Positions 52,951-63,271 of a stretch of DNA of 64,000 nt are shown here, one piece after another (position 1 is the first letter of the stretch; every line of letters begins with the position of its first letter). Under the pieces are notes generated by a model, which did not search any database, was not told the origin of the DNA, and saw only the letters and a program-made list of their open reading frames with translations. The stretch is from an uncultured Lachnospiraceae bacterium (GTDB lineage Bacteria > Bacillota > Clostridia > Lachnospirales > Lachnospiraceae): NCBI GenBank assembly GCA_947630805.1, contig CANRIV010000002.1, positions 144,448 to 208,447 of the forward strand. Reading direction: 5' to 3'. Both the position numbers and the translations under genes were made by a program.

Positions 52951-53685
52951 ATGGCAGAACAATTTGATCTTTCCGGCATGAAAATTCCGGAACATGTAGC
53001 AATTATTCTGGATGGTAACGGGCGCTGGGCAAAAAAACGTCTGCTGCCCAGAAATGCCGGACATGCAGCGGGGGCAAAAACAGTAGAAAAGATTATTGAG
53101 GATGCTCATGATATAGGGATAAAATATCTTACAATGTATGCGTTCTCCACAGAAAATTGGAACAGACCTCAGGAAGAGGTAAAAGCGCTCATGAAACTTT
53201 TGAGAAATTATTTGAAAGATTGTATTGAGAGGGCAAACAAAAATAATATGCGTGTAAAAGTTATCGGGGAACGCTCCCGGCTGGATTCGGATATTATTGA
53301 AAAGATTGATGAACTGGAGGAATGTTCCAAAGAAAATACAGGCATTTATTTTATTATTGCTTTAAATTATGGCAGCAGAGATGAGATAACACGAGCAGTC
53401 AGAAGACTGGCGCAAGACTGTGTAAACGGCACGAAAAAACCGGAAGAGATTCATGAGAAATCTATCAGCGACTGTCTCGATACAGCGGGGATACCGGATC
53501 CGGATCTTCTAATTCGTACCAGTGGGGAAATCAGATTGTCTAATTATCTGTTATGGCAGCTGGCCTATACAGAATTTTACTTTACAGATGTATTGTGGCC
53601 GGATTTTGATAAAAACGAGTTAAAAAAAGCGATAATAAAATACAATCAGAGAGACCGAAGATTCGGTGGAGTGAAGGAGAAATAA
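52951..53685 (+). CDS. uppS: Undecaprenyl diphosphate synthase
   Basis: A 244-residue cis-prenyltransferase that makes the C55 lipid carrier of cell-wall precursors. The substrate loop VAIILDGNGRWAKKR carries the catalytic aspartate; YAFSTENWNRP and RTSGEIRLSNYLLWQ are the other signatures. It abuts cdsA with no gap. Confidence 0.97.
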   Translation: MAEQFDLSGMKIPEHVAIILDGNGRWAKKRLLPRNAGHAAGAKTVEKIIEDAHDIGIKYLTMYAFSTENWNRPQEEVKALMKLLRNYLKDCIERANKNNMRVKVIGERSRLDSDIIEKIDELEECSKENTGIYFIIALNYGSRDEITRAVRRLAQDCVNGTKKPEEIHEKSISDCLDTAGIPDPDLLIRTSGEIRLSNYLLWQLAYTEFYFTDVLWPDFDKNELKKAIIKYNQRDRRFGGVKEK

Positions 53686-54510
53686 ATGGTATTAAGCAAA
53701 TTCGCAAACAAATCATTTTATACCAGATTGACCAGCGGGATTGTTCTGGTGGCACTGATGCTGGCCACGATTATTCCGGGAGGAAATATATTATTTGTGG
53801 CAAATCTGATAATATCCCTGGTGGGAGTTTATGAACTCTATAAAGTGTTGGGATTAGAGAAACGTCTGCCGGGAATTACCGGGTATGCCGCACTGATTCT
53901 TTATTATATTTTTATTTATATCGGCACGACAGAGTATATGATGACGCTGATGGTCATATTTTTGATTCTTCTTCTGGCGCAATATGTGTTCCTGTTTCCA
54001 GAATACAAGACAGAAGATATCTCTAATGCCATTATGTGCATGCTTTATGCGGGTGTTATGTTGTCTTTTCTGTATCAGGTAAGAGAAGGTAACAATGGTG
54101 CCTACACTGTATGGCTGATATTTTTGTGTTCCTGGGGCAGTGATACCTGTGCTTATCTGGCCGGAGTGGCTTTTGGAAAGCATAAAATGGCTCCGGTGTT
54201 AAGTCCTAAGAAATCCATAGAAGGAGCTGTGGGCGGCGTTATCGGGGCAGCATTGCTTGGGGCAGGATATGCGGCTATTTTTGCAGACAGAATTGAATTG
54301 AGCATGAATCCGGTCATTGTATTTGCCATCATATGTGCGGTAGGCGCACTGATTTCCATGGTGGGTGATTTGGCGGCGTCTGCCATTAAGAGAAATCATG
54401 AAATCAAAGACTATGGAACAATAATACCGGGACATGGCGGAATTATGGATCGGTTTGACAGTGTAATTTATGTCGCACCGATTATCTGGATATTACTGCA
54501 GATGTTTTAA
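53686..54510 (+). CDS. cdsA: Phosphatidate cytidylyltransferase
   Basis: A 274-residue integral membrane enzyme that makes CDP-diacylglycerol for phospholipid synthesis. It has about eight helices and the C-terminal signature KDYGTIIPGHGGIMDRFDS; LSPKKSIEGAVGG is also typical. The start codon follows the uppS stop directly and its ribosome binding site is inside uppS. Confidence 0.95.
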   Translation: MVLSKFANKSFYTRLTSGIVLVALMLATIIPGGNILFVANLIISLVGVYELYKVLGLEKRLPGITGYAALILYYIFIYIGTTEYMMTLMVIFLILLLAQYVFLFPEYKTEDISNAIMCMLYAGVMLSFLYQVREGNNGAYTVWLIFLCSWGSDTCAYLAGVAFGKHKMAPVLSPKKSIEGAVGGVIGAALLGAGYAAIFADRIELSMNPVIVFAIICAVGALISMVGDLAASAIKRNHEIKDYGTIIPGHGGIMDRFDSVIYVAPIIWILLQMF

Positions 54511-54612
54511 TATTGATAGCAGGGTTTTCGGAAAACGGAAATGAGTTTTGAGAAAGGAAAAGTATGTCCGGCAGCAAATGAAAATAAATGTTGGGAGATA
54601 CAAAACTGACAG

Positions 54613-55755
54613 ATGAAAAATATTTCGATATTAGGTTCTACCGGCTCTATTGGAAGTCAGACGCTTGACATTGTGAGAGCCAATGAAGATTTGAATGTGG
54701 TAGCAATGGCTGCGGGCTCGAACATAAAAAAACTGGAAGAACAAATCAGAGAATTTCATCCGGAAATTGTGTGCGTATTTGCAAAAGAGATAGCAGGAAA
54801 ATTAAAAATTTCCGTTGCAGATATGAATGTGAAAATTGTAAGCGGTATGGAAGGTCTGATTGAAACGGCGGTTTACGATAAGGCAGATATTGTAGTGACA
54901 GCCTTTGTGGGAATGATTGGTATCCGACCTACCCTGGAAGCTATTCGGGCTGGAAAGGATATTGCGCTGGCCAATAAGGAAACTCTTGTTACCGCGGGAC
55001 ATCTTGTCATGAAAAGCGCGCGGGATTACGGAGTTAAAATACTTCCGGTAGACAGCGAACACAGTGCGGTTTTTCAGTCATTGAATGGTGAAAATAAAAA
55101 GGAAATTGATAAAATACTGCTCACGGCATCCGGCGGACCATTTCGCGGAATGACAAGAGCACAGATGAAAAATGTGACGGTGGAGGATGCGCTAAAACAT
55201 CCAAATTGGACAATGGGGCGGAAAATTACAATTGATTCTGCCACAATGGTAAATAAAGGACTGGAAGTGATAGAAGCAAAATGGCTTTTTGACGTTGCGC
55301 TGGAAGATATTCAGGTAGTGGTCCAGCCACAAAGTTTGATTCACTCGATGGTACAATTCAAAGATGGGGCGATTATGGCTCAGCTCGGAACACCGGATAT
55401 GAGACTTCCAATTCAATATGCACTGTACTATCCGGAGAGGAGAGATCTGCAGGGAGAGCGGGTAGATTTTGGAAAACTGGCAAAAATTACATTTGAAAAT
55501 CCGGATATGGAAAATTTTCGGGGATTAAAACTGGCTTATGAGGCAGCCAAACAGGGCGGCTCCATGACGACTGTATTTAATGCCGCCAATGAAAAGGCTG
55601 TAGAAAAATTTTTGAAAAGAGAGATCGGATTTTTGGATATCACGGATATTATTGAATATTGTATGGAACATCATAACATTGTAAACCACCCTACTGTGGA
55701 ACAGATATTGGAAGTGGAACAATGGACTTATGAACAGATTAAAACATATAAATAG
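54613..55755 (+). CDS. dxr: 1-deoxy-D-xylulose 5-phosphate reductoisomerase
   Basis: A 380-residue enzyme of the MEP isoprenoid pathway. NADPH site ILGSTGSIGSQTLDI at the N-terminus; metal-binding PVDSEHSAVFQ near residue 150; TASGGPFRG and WTMGRKITIDSATMVNKGLE follow. It supplies isoprenoid precursors used by uppS in the same operon. A 102-bp gap without a gene precedes it. Confidence 0.97.
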   Translation: MKNISILGSTGSIGSQTLDIVRANEDLNVVAMAAGSNIKKLEEQIREFHPEIVCVFAKEIAGKLKISVADMNVKIVSGMEGLIETAVYDKADIVVTAFVGMIGIRPTLEAIRAGKDIALANKETLVTAGHLVMKSARDYGVKILPVDSEHSAVFQSLNGENKKEIDKILLTASGGPFRGMTRAQMKNVTVEDALKHPNWTMGRKITIDSATMVNKGLEVIEAKWLFDVALEDIQVVVQPQSLIHSMVQFKDGAIMAQLGTPDMRLPIQYALYYPERRDLQGERVDFGKLAKITFENPDMENFRGLKLAYEAAKQGGSMTTVFNAANEKAVEKFLKREIGFLDITDIIEYCMEHHNIVNHPTVEQILEVEQWTYEQIKTYK

Positions 55756-55825
55756 ATTATAAGGACAAAAGAAAGATAAAAAATTAAGAGTTGAAAAACA
55801 AAGTGAGAACTTATTAGGAGGCAGA

Positions 55826-57127
55826 ATGCAGACATTTATCAGTATTGTAATTGCGTTAATTATTTTTGGAATTTTAGTGTTGATTCACGAGTTTGGTCAT
55901 TTTATTGTGGCAAAGAAAAATGGAGTAATTGTCAATGAATTTTCGATTGGAATGGGGCCAAGAATTTTCAGTCATGTGGCGAAAAGCAAAACAAGATATT
56001 CTATCAAGTTATTACCGATAGGAGGATCTTGTGCCATGCTGGGTGAAGATGAGGATAATGAAGAGGAAGGCTCCTTGAATTCAAAGTCTATCTGGGCAAG
56101 AATGGCCATTGTTTTTGCCGGGCCATTATTTAATTTTCTTCTGGCGTTTTTTTTGGCACTGATAGTGATTGGATTGAAAGGTGCCGATGTGTCTTATGTG
56201 ACGCAGGTGGATAAAAATTCTGCTGCATATGAAGCAGGCTTGCGGGAAGGAGACCGAATTGTAAAATATAATGGCGCTTTTGCAAATATTGGTCGGGAAA
56301 TATATCTGGAAGAGTATGTAAACCCGCTTAATGGCGAAAACATATCTGTTACTTATATCAGAGACGGCGAGAAAAATACCATTCAGTATCGACCGGATAC
56401 CGATAAGAAATATCTGGTCGGTATGATTTATTCCCCTACTGACGAGGAGGCAGAAATCAGTCAGGTTACCCGGGGCTCAGCGATGAGCGAAGCCGGTGTA
56501 GCTGTGGGCGATATTGTGACAGAAATAAATGGTACAAAAATTACGACAGGAAAGCAACTGAGTGATTATATTGAAGCAAATCCTTTCAGTGAAAAAGAAA
56601 TTCATATTACCATAAAAAGAAACAATAACCTGATTCCTGTTACGGTGACTCCGCAAATGCAGGAAGTCGCTCAGAGAGGATTTCTTTATAATCTCGCAAG
56701 AACAAAACAATCTGTGGCAGGTACGCTGAAATATAGTCTTATCGAAGTGCGGTATGAAATTACTGCGGTGCTGAAAAGTTTAAAAATGCTTGTCACCGGA
56801 CAGGTTTCTGCCAATGAAATTTCAGGTCCGGTAGGAATTGTGGATATTATAGGGGACACCTATACTTCTACGAAATCAGAGGGGGCTGCCATAACCATTT
56901 TAACCCTTATGAATCTTGCAATTATGCTCAGCGCCAATCTGGGAGTGATGAATCTGCTCCCGATTCCTGCGTTAGATGGTGGTAGAATCTTTCTTTATTT
57001 GGTACAAATTGTTACCAGAAGAAAAATACCAAAGGATAAAGAGGGCATGATTCATTTTGTAGGGTTTATAATTATGATGGCATTGATGCTGTTTTTGGTA
57101 TTTAATGATATCCGGAAATTGCTGTAG
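55826..57127 (+). CDS. rseP: Site-2 protease RseP-like, PDZ domain
   Basis: A 433-residue intramembrane metalloprotease. The HExxH zinc motif is in LIHEFGHF near residue 22 in the first helix, the other zinc ligand in NLLPIPALDGGR near the C-terminus. Two PDZ-like stretches lie at about residues 120-285. In relatives it activates sigma factors by cutting anti-sigma factors. It follows dxr, the usual order. The start follows TAGGAGG. Confidence 0.95.
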   Translation: MQTFISIVIALIIFGILVLIHEFGHFIVAKKNGVIVNEFSIGMGPRIFSHVAKSKTRYSIKLLPIGGSCAMLGEDEDNEEEGSLNSKSIWARMAIVFAGPLFNFLLAFFLALIVIGLKGADVSYVTQVDKNSAAYEAGLREGDRIVKYNGAFANIGREIYLEEYVNPLNGENISVTYIRDGEKNTIQYRPDTDKKYLVGMIYSPTDEEAEISQVTRGSAMSEAGVAVGDIVTEINGTKITTGKQLSDYIEANPFSEKEIHITIKRNNNLIPVTVTPQMQEVAQRGFLYNLARTKQSVAGTLKYSLIEVRYEITAVLKSLKMLVTGQVSANEISGPVGIVDIIGDTYTSTKSEGAAITILTLMNLAIMLSANLGVMNLLPIPALDGGRIFLYLVQIVTRRKIPKDKEGMIHFVGFIIMMALMLFLVFNDIRKLL

Positions 57128-57169
57128 ATATATCATTGTCAGGTCCTCTATATTGGAGGAAGATGGGAG

Positions 57170-58234
57170 ATGAATATGTATAGAGATAACACAAAGGCTG
57201 TTTTCATTGGAAATCAAGTGATTGGTAACGGAAATCCGATTCTGATTCAGTCTATGACTAACACAAAAACTGAAGACGTGGAATCGACGGTACGTCAGAT
57301 TAAGGAACTGGAAGCTGCAGGCTGCGATATTATCCGCTGTGCTGTCCCTACTATGGAAGCAGCAAAGGCATTGGCTGATATTAAAAAACAGATTTCGATA
57401 CCTGTGGTAGCAGATATACATTTTGATTATAGACTGGCGATTGCCGCAATAGAAAACGGAGCAGATAAAATTCGGATAAATCCGGGTAATATCGGAACAA
57501 AGGAGAAGGTAAAGGCCGTAGTAAATCTGGCAAAAGAAAAAGGAATTCCTATCCGGGTAGGAGTCAACAGCGGCTCTCTGGAAAAAACAATTCTGGAGAA
57601 GTATGGAAAAGTGACTGCCGAGGGGATTGTGGAGAGTGCCCTTGATAAAGTAAAGATGATAGAAGATTTAGGATATGACAATCTTGTCATCAGCATTAAA
57701 TCTTCAGATGTTTTAATGTGCGTCAGAGCGCATGAAATCATTGCAGAGAAAACACATTATCCGCTTCATGTGGGAATCACAGAATCTGGCACTGTAACTT
57801 CGGGGAATATCAAGTCCGCAGTAGGACTTGGTTTAATCTTAAACCAGGGAATTGGAGATACAATCAGAGTTTCCCTTACCGGAAATCCGGTAGAAGAAAT
57901 CCGAAGCGCTAAATTAATTTTAAAAACTTTGGGTTTGCGCACCGGAGGAATTTCCGTCGTATCCTGTCCGACTTGTGGAAGAACACAGATAGACTTAATC
58001 GGATTGGCTGAAAAAGCAGAGAAGATGGTTACAAAATATGATAATCTGAATATTAAAGTTGCTGTGATGGGATGTGTCGTAAATGGTCCGGGGGAAGCGA
58101 GAGAAGCAGACATTGGAATTGCCGGCGGAAATGGTGAAGGACTTTTGATGAAAAAAGGCGAAATTATAAAAAAAGTGCCGGAAGCACAATTGATAAATGT
58201 TTTGGAAGAGGAATTGCAAAACTGGAGTGAGTAA
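57170..58234 (+). CDS. ispG: 4-hydroxy-3-methylbut-2-enyl diphosphate synthase
   Basis: A 354-residue iron-sulfur enzyme of the MEP pathway. The N-terminal TIM barrel starts NPILIQSMTNTKTEDVE; DIHFDYRLAI and IRINPGNIG are conserved; the [4Fe-4S] ligands are in SCPTCGRTQ and GCVVNGPGEA. Start at 57170 (ATG 57176 is also possible). Its stop shares a base with the polC start (TAATG). Confidence 0.97.
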   Translation: MNMYRDNTKAVFIGNQVIGNGNPILIQSMTNTKTEDVESTVRQIKELEAAGCDIIRCAVPTMEAAKALADIKKQISIPVVADIHFDYRLAIAAIENGADKIRINPGNIGTKEKVKAVVNLAKEKGIPIRVGVNSGSLEKTILEKYGKVTAEGIVESALDKVKMIEDLGYDNLVISIKSSDVLMCVRAHEIIAEKTHYPLHVGITESGTVTSGNIKSAVGLGLILNQGIGDTIRVSLTGNPVEEIRSAKLILKTLGLRTGGISVVSCPTCGRTQIDLIGLAEKAEKMVTKYDNLNIKVAVMGCVVNGPGEAREADIGIAGGNGEGLLMKKGEIIKKVPEAQLINVLEEELQNWSE

Positions 58235-61200
58235 TGGAACAGAAAAAATTTTTTGAAGTATTTCGAGGGTTAAAACTAAATAGTGATTTAACAGATATCT
58301 TCGAAAATGTAGAAGTGACAAGGGTGGTGTCAAACCGTTCCCATACAAAAATCAGAATTTATATTGAGAGCAGCAGACTTATTGATAAGTCTGCTATTTT
58401 CACTGTAAGGGATGAAATTGCAAGAAGTCTCAAAGCAGGAAAAAAAATAGAGATTGAACTTGTAGAGAAATATCTTCTCTCTGGTCAATATAATGTGCAA
58501 AATTTATTTGAGGCATATAAGGACAGTCTGATTTTAGAGTTAAACATAAAAAGTCCTATTGTCGCAACTATGTTCAAAAAAGCGCCGGTCCATTTTAACG
58601 AAGATAATATGCTTGTCATTGATATGGAGTCTAATATTGTGTCTGAGACCCGCATGAAAATTTTGAAGGATACGTTGGAAGAAATTTTCCGTGACAGGTT
58701 TGATATGGCGCTGGAAGTTATCATTGACAAAAAGAAAATGATTGCAAATAGATTTGCGGAGCGCAACGCCAGACGGTTAAAGAATGAAGTAAATGTATTG
58801 TTAAATAGAGACGAGAGTCAGCCGGAACAGAAAAGTCAGAAAACTGCGCCGGAAAAAAAAGAAAAATCAGAAAAAGAGACAAAAAAAAGAAAGAGTTATC
58901 GTTCTGATTATCCGGAAGTGGTATATGGAAGAGACTTTAAATTTGAGGAAGAAACACCGCTGCGGGATGTGTTTGAGGGCACAGGAGAGACTGTGGTAAA
59001 GGGTCAGATTATGACTCTGAGTGAGCGTGAGACAAAGACCGGAAAATTTATTATCACAATAGAAATAACAGATTTTACAGATAGCATTGCAGTCAAATTA
59101 TTCTTTGCCAACCTTGACAAAAAAAATGAATTTACAAAAAATGTAAAAAAGGGAACTTTTGTAAGAATAAAAGGGGTTGCAATATATGATACTTATGACC
59201 GGGAAGTAGAAATTACCAGAGTGGACGGCATGAAAATAATTCCTTCTTTTATGTCGGAACAGCGGAAAGATATAGCGGTAGATAAGAGAGTGGAGCTGCA
59301 TTGCCATACGAAGATGAGCGATATGGATGGTGTCAGTGAGTGTAGTAAGATTGTAAGACGTGCCTATGAGTGGGGACATAAAGCAATCGCAATTACAGAC
59401 CATGGCGTGGTACAGGCCTTCCCGGATGCCTGGCATGAGTATTGTGATATTCAAAAAGAGTGTGAAAAAGCAGGGAAAAAATGTGACTTTAAAGTCATCT
59501 ATGGCGTAGAGGCTTATCTGGTAGATGACTTAAAAGATATGATTGTCAATCCAAGGGGACAAAAACTTACAGACAGGTATGTTGTATTTGATCTTGAGAC
59601 TACAGGTTTTAGTGCAAAAACAGACCGAATGATAGAAATTGGCGCTGTTAAAGTGGAAAATGGAAAAATTATTGACAGATTCAGCACGTTTGTAAATCCA
59701 CAGATACCGATACCGTTTCGTATCGAGAAGCTGACAGGTATTGACGATAGCATGGTAATCAACGCTCCAACAATCGAAGAGATATTGCCGAAATTTATGG
59801 AGTTTTGTAAAGACAGTGTGATGGTAGCGCACAATGCGGATTTTGATATGAGTTTTATTTCGGAAAATTGTAAGAGACAGAAATTAGTCTGTGATTTTAC
59901 GATTGTAGATACTGTGGCAATGTCCAGATATCTGATTATTGGTCTGGGACGATATCGTCTGGACAATGTGGCAAAAGCATTGGGCATTGTACTGGAACAT
60001 CACCACAGAGCAGTAGATGACGCAGAGTGTACGGCGTTGATTTTTTTAAAGCTCTGCAAAATGTTGTCGGATAAGGGAATTACAAATCTGAACGAAGTAA
60101 ATAAAGAAGGAAAGAAATCAAAGAATCTGATCAATAAACTGCCGGCGCATCATGCAATTATTCTGGTTAAGAATCTTGTGGGAAGAGTAAATCTGTACAA
60201 GCTGATTTCTATTTCTCATATTGAAACCTTTGCCAATAAGAGACCGCGGATTTTAAAGAGCGATTATTTGAAATACAAAGAAGGGCTGATGATAGGAAGT
60301 GCCTGTGAGGCAGGAGAATTATATCAGGCAGTTTTACATGGAAGACCTCAGGCAGAGATTGCCCGGCTGGCAGAGTTTTATGATTATTTTGAAGTACAGC
60401 CGATTGGAAATAATGCGTTTATGGTAAAAACCGGAGATCCGGAAATCGATGAGAAAAAAAGAAATCTGGTAGATTCCATAGAAGATTTGCAGATTATTAA
60501 TAAAAAAATTATAGAACTGGGTAAAAAATTTCATAAAATGACAGTGGCAACCTGTGATGTACATTTTCTGGATCCGGAAGATGAAATTTATCGTAGAATT
60601 ATTCAATACGGAAATGGTTATAAGGATGCGGATTCTCAGGCGCCGCTTTATCTGCGAACAACGGATGAGATGTTAAAGGAATTTGATTATCTGGACAGTA
60701 ATCTGGCGGAAGAGATTGTCGTTACCAACCCAAATAAAATTGCAGATATGATAGAAAATATTTCTCCGATTCATCCGGACAAATGTCCTCCTGTTTTGGA
60801 AAATTCAGAAGAAAATCTGAGAAAGATTTGTTTTGACCGAGCACATGAAATTTATGGTGAAGATTTGCCGGAGATTGTGGAAAAACGTCTGGAAGTGGAA
60901 TTGGATTCTATTATTGGCAACGGGTATGCGGTCATGTATATTATGGCGCAGCGGCTTGTCTGGAAATCCAATGAAGATGGATATCTTGTAGGATCCAGGG
61001 GATCTGTAGGATCCTCTTTTGCTGCCACGATGTCTGGTATTACGGAGGTAAATCCACTGGCGCCTCACTATTACTGTCTCTCCTGCAAGAGTTCATTTTT
61101 TGAAGAGGAATACAGAGCGCCGGAAGGAACGCCAATGGAAGAAATAAAAAAATTACAGTCCATTATCCATAACGAACGTGTTGAGGGTGGTATTGGATTT

Positions 61201-62781
61201 GATCTTCCGGATATGGTATGTCCACATTGTGGAGAAAAGCTGCACAAAGATGGTCTGGAAATTCCTTTTGAAACGTTCCTGGGATTTGGCGGAAACAAAG
61301 AGCCGGATATTGATTTAAATTTTTCCGGTGAATACCAGCCAAAGGCTCACGCATATACGGAAGTAATGTTTGGAAAAGGCCATACATTCCGTGCAGGCAC
61401 GATTACAGGAGTGGCGGATAAGACAGCTTTCGGTTATGTGAAAAATTATTTCGAAGAACATAACGAGATAAAAAGAAAGGCAGAAATTGACAGAATTTCC
61501 AGAGGATGTACCGGAATCCGCAGAAGTACAGGACAGCATCCGGGAGGAATTGTTATTGTTCCCCGGGATAAAGAAATCTATGATTTCACACCGATACAGA
61601 AACCTGCCAATGATATGTCTGTGGATATAATAACGACACACTTTGAATATCATGCCATTGATTCCAATCTTTTGAAACTGGATATCCTGGGGCACGATGA
61701 TCCCACAATGATTCGTCGTTTGGAAAGTCTTACGAATACGAATGTACAGAAGGATGTTCCGTTTGATGACCCGAAGGTTATGTCTTTATTTTTAAGTCCG
61801 GAAGCCTTGGGAATTACATCAGAAGATATTGATGGATGTCCGACCGGCTCTCTGGGACTTCCAGAACTGGGAACGGAATTTGTAATACAGATGCTTGTGG
61901 ATACAAAGCCGACAAAAATAGCCGATCTCGTAAGACTAGCAGGATTGTCTCACGGTACAGATGTGTGGCTGGGAAATGCGCAGCAGCTGATTCAGGAGGG
62001 AAAATGTACGATTTCTTCAGCAATATGTACCAGAGATGATATTATGGTTTATCTGATGGATAAGGGAATTGAGCCTCAAATAAGCTTTGATATTATGGAA
62101 CATGTGCGAAAAGGAAAAGGGCTGCTGACTTACAAAGATAAGACGACCGGAGAAGAGCGTTCGGAAGAGGATATTATGCTGGAACATGATGTGCCGGAAT
62201 GGTATATCTGGTCGTGTAAAAAGATTAAATATATGTTTCCAAAAGCACATGCTGCTGCCTATATTATGATGGCATTGCGCGTGGCGTGGTATAAGGTATA
62301 TTATCCGTTGGCTTACTATGCAGCTTATTTTGGAATCCGTGCAAAAGCGTTTAATTACGAGACAATGTGTCAGGGTAAAGAAAAAATGGAATATTTTATG
62401 GCGGAGCTAAAACGGAAAAAAGCGCAGAACATAGCATCACAAAAGGATGAAGCGTCTTTGGGCGATATGAAAGTTGTGCAGGAAATGTATGCCAGAGGAT
62501 TTGAGTTTGTACCGATTGATATTTATAAGGCAAAAGCACATGATTTTCAGATTATTGACGGAAAACTGATGCCTTCCCTGGACAGTATTGAAGGTATGGG
62601 CGAAAAAGCAGCGGAAGGTCTGGTAGAAGCGGTGGAAGCTCAAAATGGTCCTTTCATATCAAAAAATGAACTTCGTGATAAGAGCAAACTGAGTAAAACT
62701 TTGATGGAGACAATGTCCGATTTGGGATTATTGGACGGAATGCCGGAAGATAGCCAACTTTCCATTTTTGACTTTAATTAA
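58234..62781 (+). CDS. polC: DNA polymerase III alpha subunit, PolC type
   Basis: The 1515-residue Gram-positive replicative polymerase with built-in proofreading. Order: N-terminal domain with a charged linker (about 185-225), OB fold (about 240-335), PHP domain beginning ELHCHTKMSDMDG near 354, inserted 3'-5' exonuclease with VFDLETTGF near 450 and HNADFDMSF near 530, the rest of PHP, then the polymerase core with PDIDLNFSG near 1024 and STGQHPGGIVIVP, and a helix-hairpin-helix region near the C-terminus. Length is normal (about 1450). Start overlaps ispG by one base. Confidence 0.98.
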   Translation: MEQKKFFEVFRGLKLNSDLTDIFENVEVTRVVSNRSHTKIRIYIESSRLIDKSAIFTVRDEIARSLKAGKKIEIELVEKYLLSGQYNVQNLFEAYKDSLILELNIKSPIVATMFKKAPVHFNEDNMLVIDMESNIVSETRMKILKDTLEEIFRDRFDMALEVIIDKKKMIANRFAERNARRLKNEVNVLLNRDESQPEQKSQKTAPEKKEKSEKETKKRKSYRSDYPEVVYGRDFKFEEETPLRDVFEGTGETVVKGQIMTLSERETKTGKFIITIEITDFTDSIAVKLFFANLDKKNEFTKNVKKGTFVRIKGVAIYDTYDREVEITRVDGMKIIPSFMSEQRKDIAVDKRVELHCHTKMSDMDGVSECSKIVRRAYEWGHKAIAITDHGVVQAFPDAWHEYCDIQKECEKAGKKCDFKVIYGVEAYLVDDLKDMIVNPRGQKLTDRYVVFDLETTGFSAKTDRMIEIGAVKVENGKIIDRFSTFVNPQIPIPFRIEKLTGIDDSMVINAPTIEEILPKFMEFCKDSVMVAHNADFDMSFISENCKRQKLVCDFTIVDTVAMSRYLIIGLGRYRLDNVAKALGIVLEHHHRAVDDAECTALIFLKLCKMLSDKGITNLNEVNKEGKKSKNLINKLPAHHAIILVKNLVGRVNLYKLISISHIETFANKRPRILKSDYLKYKEGLMIGSACEAGELYQAVLHGRPQAEIARLAEFYDYFEVQPIGNNAFMVKTGDPEIDEKKRNLVDSIEDLQIINKKIIELGKKFHKMTVATCDVHFLDPEDEIYRRIIQYGNGYKDADSQAPLYLRTTDEMLKEFDYLDSNLAEEIVVTNPNKIADMIENISPIHPDKCPPVLENSEENLRKICFDRAHEIYGEDLPEIVEKRLEVELDSIIGNGYAVMYIMAQRLVWKSNEDGYLVGSRGSVGSSFAATMSGITEVNPLAPHYYCLSCKSSFFEEEYRAPEGTPMEEIKKLQSIIHNERVEGGIGFDLPDMVCPHCGEKLHKDGLEIPFETFLGFGGNKEPDIDLNFSGEYQPKAHAYTEVMFGKGHTFRAGTITGVADKTAFGYVKNYFEEHNEIKRKAEIDRISRGCTGIRRSTGQHPGGIVIVPRDKEIYDFTPIQKPANDMSVDIITTHFEYHAIDSNLLKLDILGHDDPTMIRRLESLTNTNVQKDVPFDDPKVMSLFLSPEALGITSEDIDGCPTGSLGLPELGTEFVIQMLVDTKPTKIADLVRLAGLSHGTDVWLGNAQQLIQEGKCTISSAICTRDDIMVYLMDKGIEPQISFDIMEHVRKGKGLLTYKDKTTGEERSEEDIMLEHDVPEWYIWSCKKIKYMFPKAHAAAYIMMALRVAWYKVYYPLAYYAAYFGIRAKAFNYETMCQGKEKMEYFMAELKRKKAQNIASQKDEASLGDMKVVQEMYARGFEFVPIDIYKAKAHDFQIIDGKLMPSLDSIEGMGEKAAEGLVEAVEAQNGPFISKNELRDKSKLSKTLMETMSDLGLLDGMPEDSQLSIFDFN

Positions 62782-62807
62782 GTGATTGCCGGGAAAGGAG
62801 AATAGCG

Positions 62808-63020
62808 ATGAACAATTTGACAAAGGAAAGAAAAACAAAAATTGGATTATTATGTAATAAAGCCGCTACTGTATTGTTTGTATTATTTTTTATCAATGTC
62901 TGTGTGATTCCTGTCATGAATATGAAATTTTTTATGATTACTACTGTGATTATTGTCATACTTTTTGCTGTCTGCTGTATCATAGGGCATATTTTTTTGA
63001 AAGATTATAAGCCGGATTAG
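62808..63020 (+). CDS. Small membrane protein, unknown function
   Basis: A 70-residue protein with two membrane segments (about residues 20-36 and 41-62) and short basic ends. It starts after AAAGGAG, 26 bp after polC, and may be the last gene of that operon. No family is recognised. Confidence 0.65.
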   Translation: MNNLTKERKTKIGLLCNKAATVLFVLFFINVCVIPVMNMKFFMITTVIIVILFAVCCIIGHIFLKDYKPD

Positions 63021-63080
63021 AAGAAAGTTTTATTAGACAGATAATTGGTAATAAAAAAGTAACAATTTTTTTACAAAAAA

Positions 63081-63123
63081 TTAGCACTCAACTATTGAGA
63101 GTGCTAACAAAACGTGTTATACT
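63081..63123 (+). promoter_or_regulatory. CIRCE operator and promoter of hsp20
   Basis: TTAGCACTC-N9-GAGTGCTAA at 63081-63107 is a perfect CIRCE element, the binding site of HrcA. A promoter overlaps it: TTGAGA (63095-63100), a 17-bp spacer, TATACT (63118-63123). The gene is therefore probably heat-induced by loss of HrcA repression. The leader of about 140 nt before the start codon contains no gene. Confidence 0.92.
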
Positions 63124-63271
63124 ATATCCATACAAGGAAAACAAAAACTTAATTGAATAAGCTCTTTGAAACCTTGCATAATATTTGGTAGATAACATAA
63201 CAGCCGCAGAAAGCGTACTACGGTATGTTCATCAAAAAGAGATGGACAGTGTTTTGAAAGGAGTGATATTT

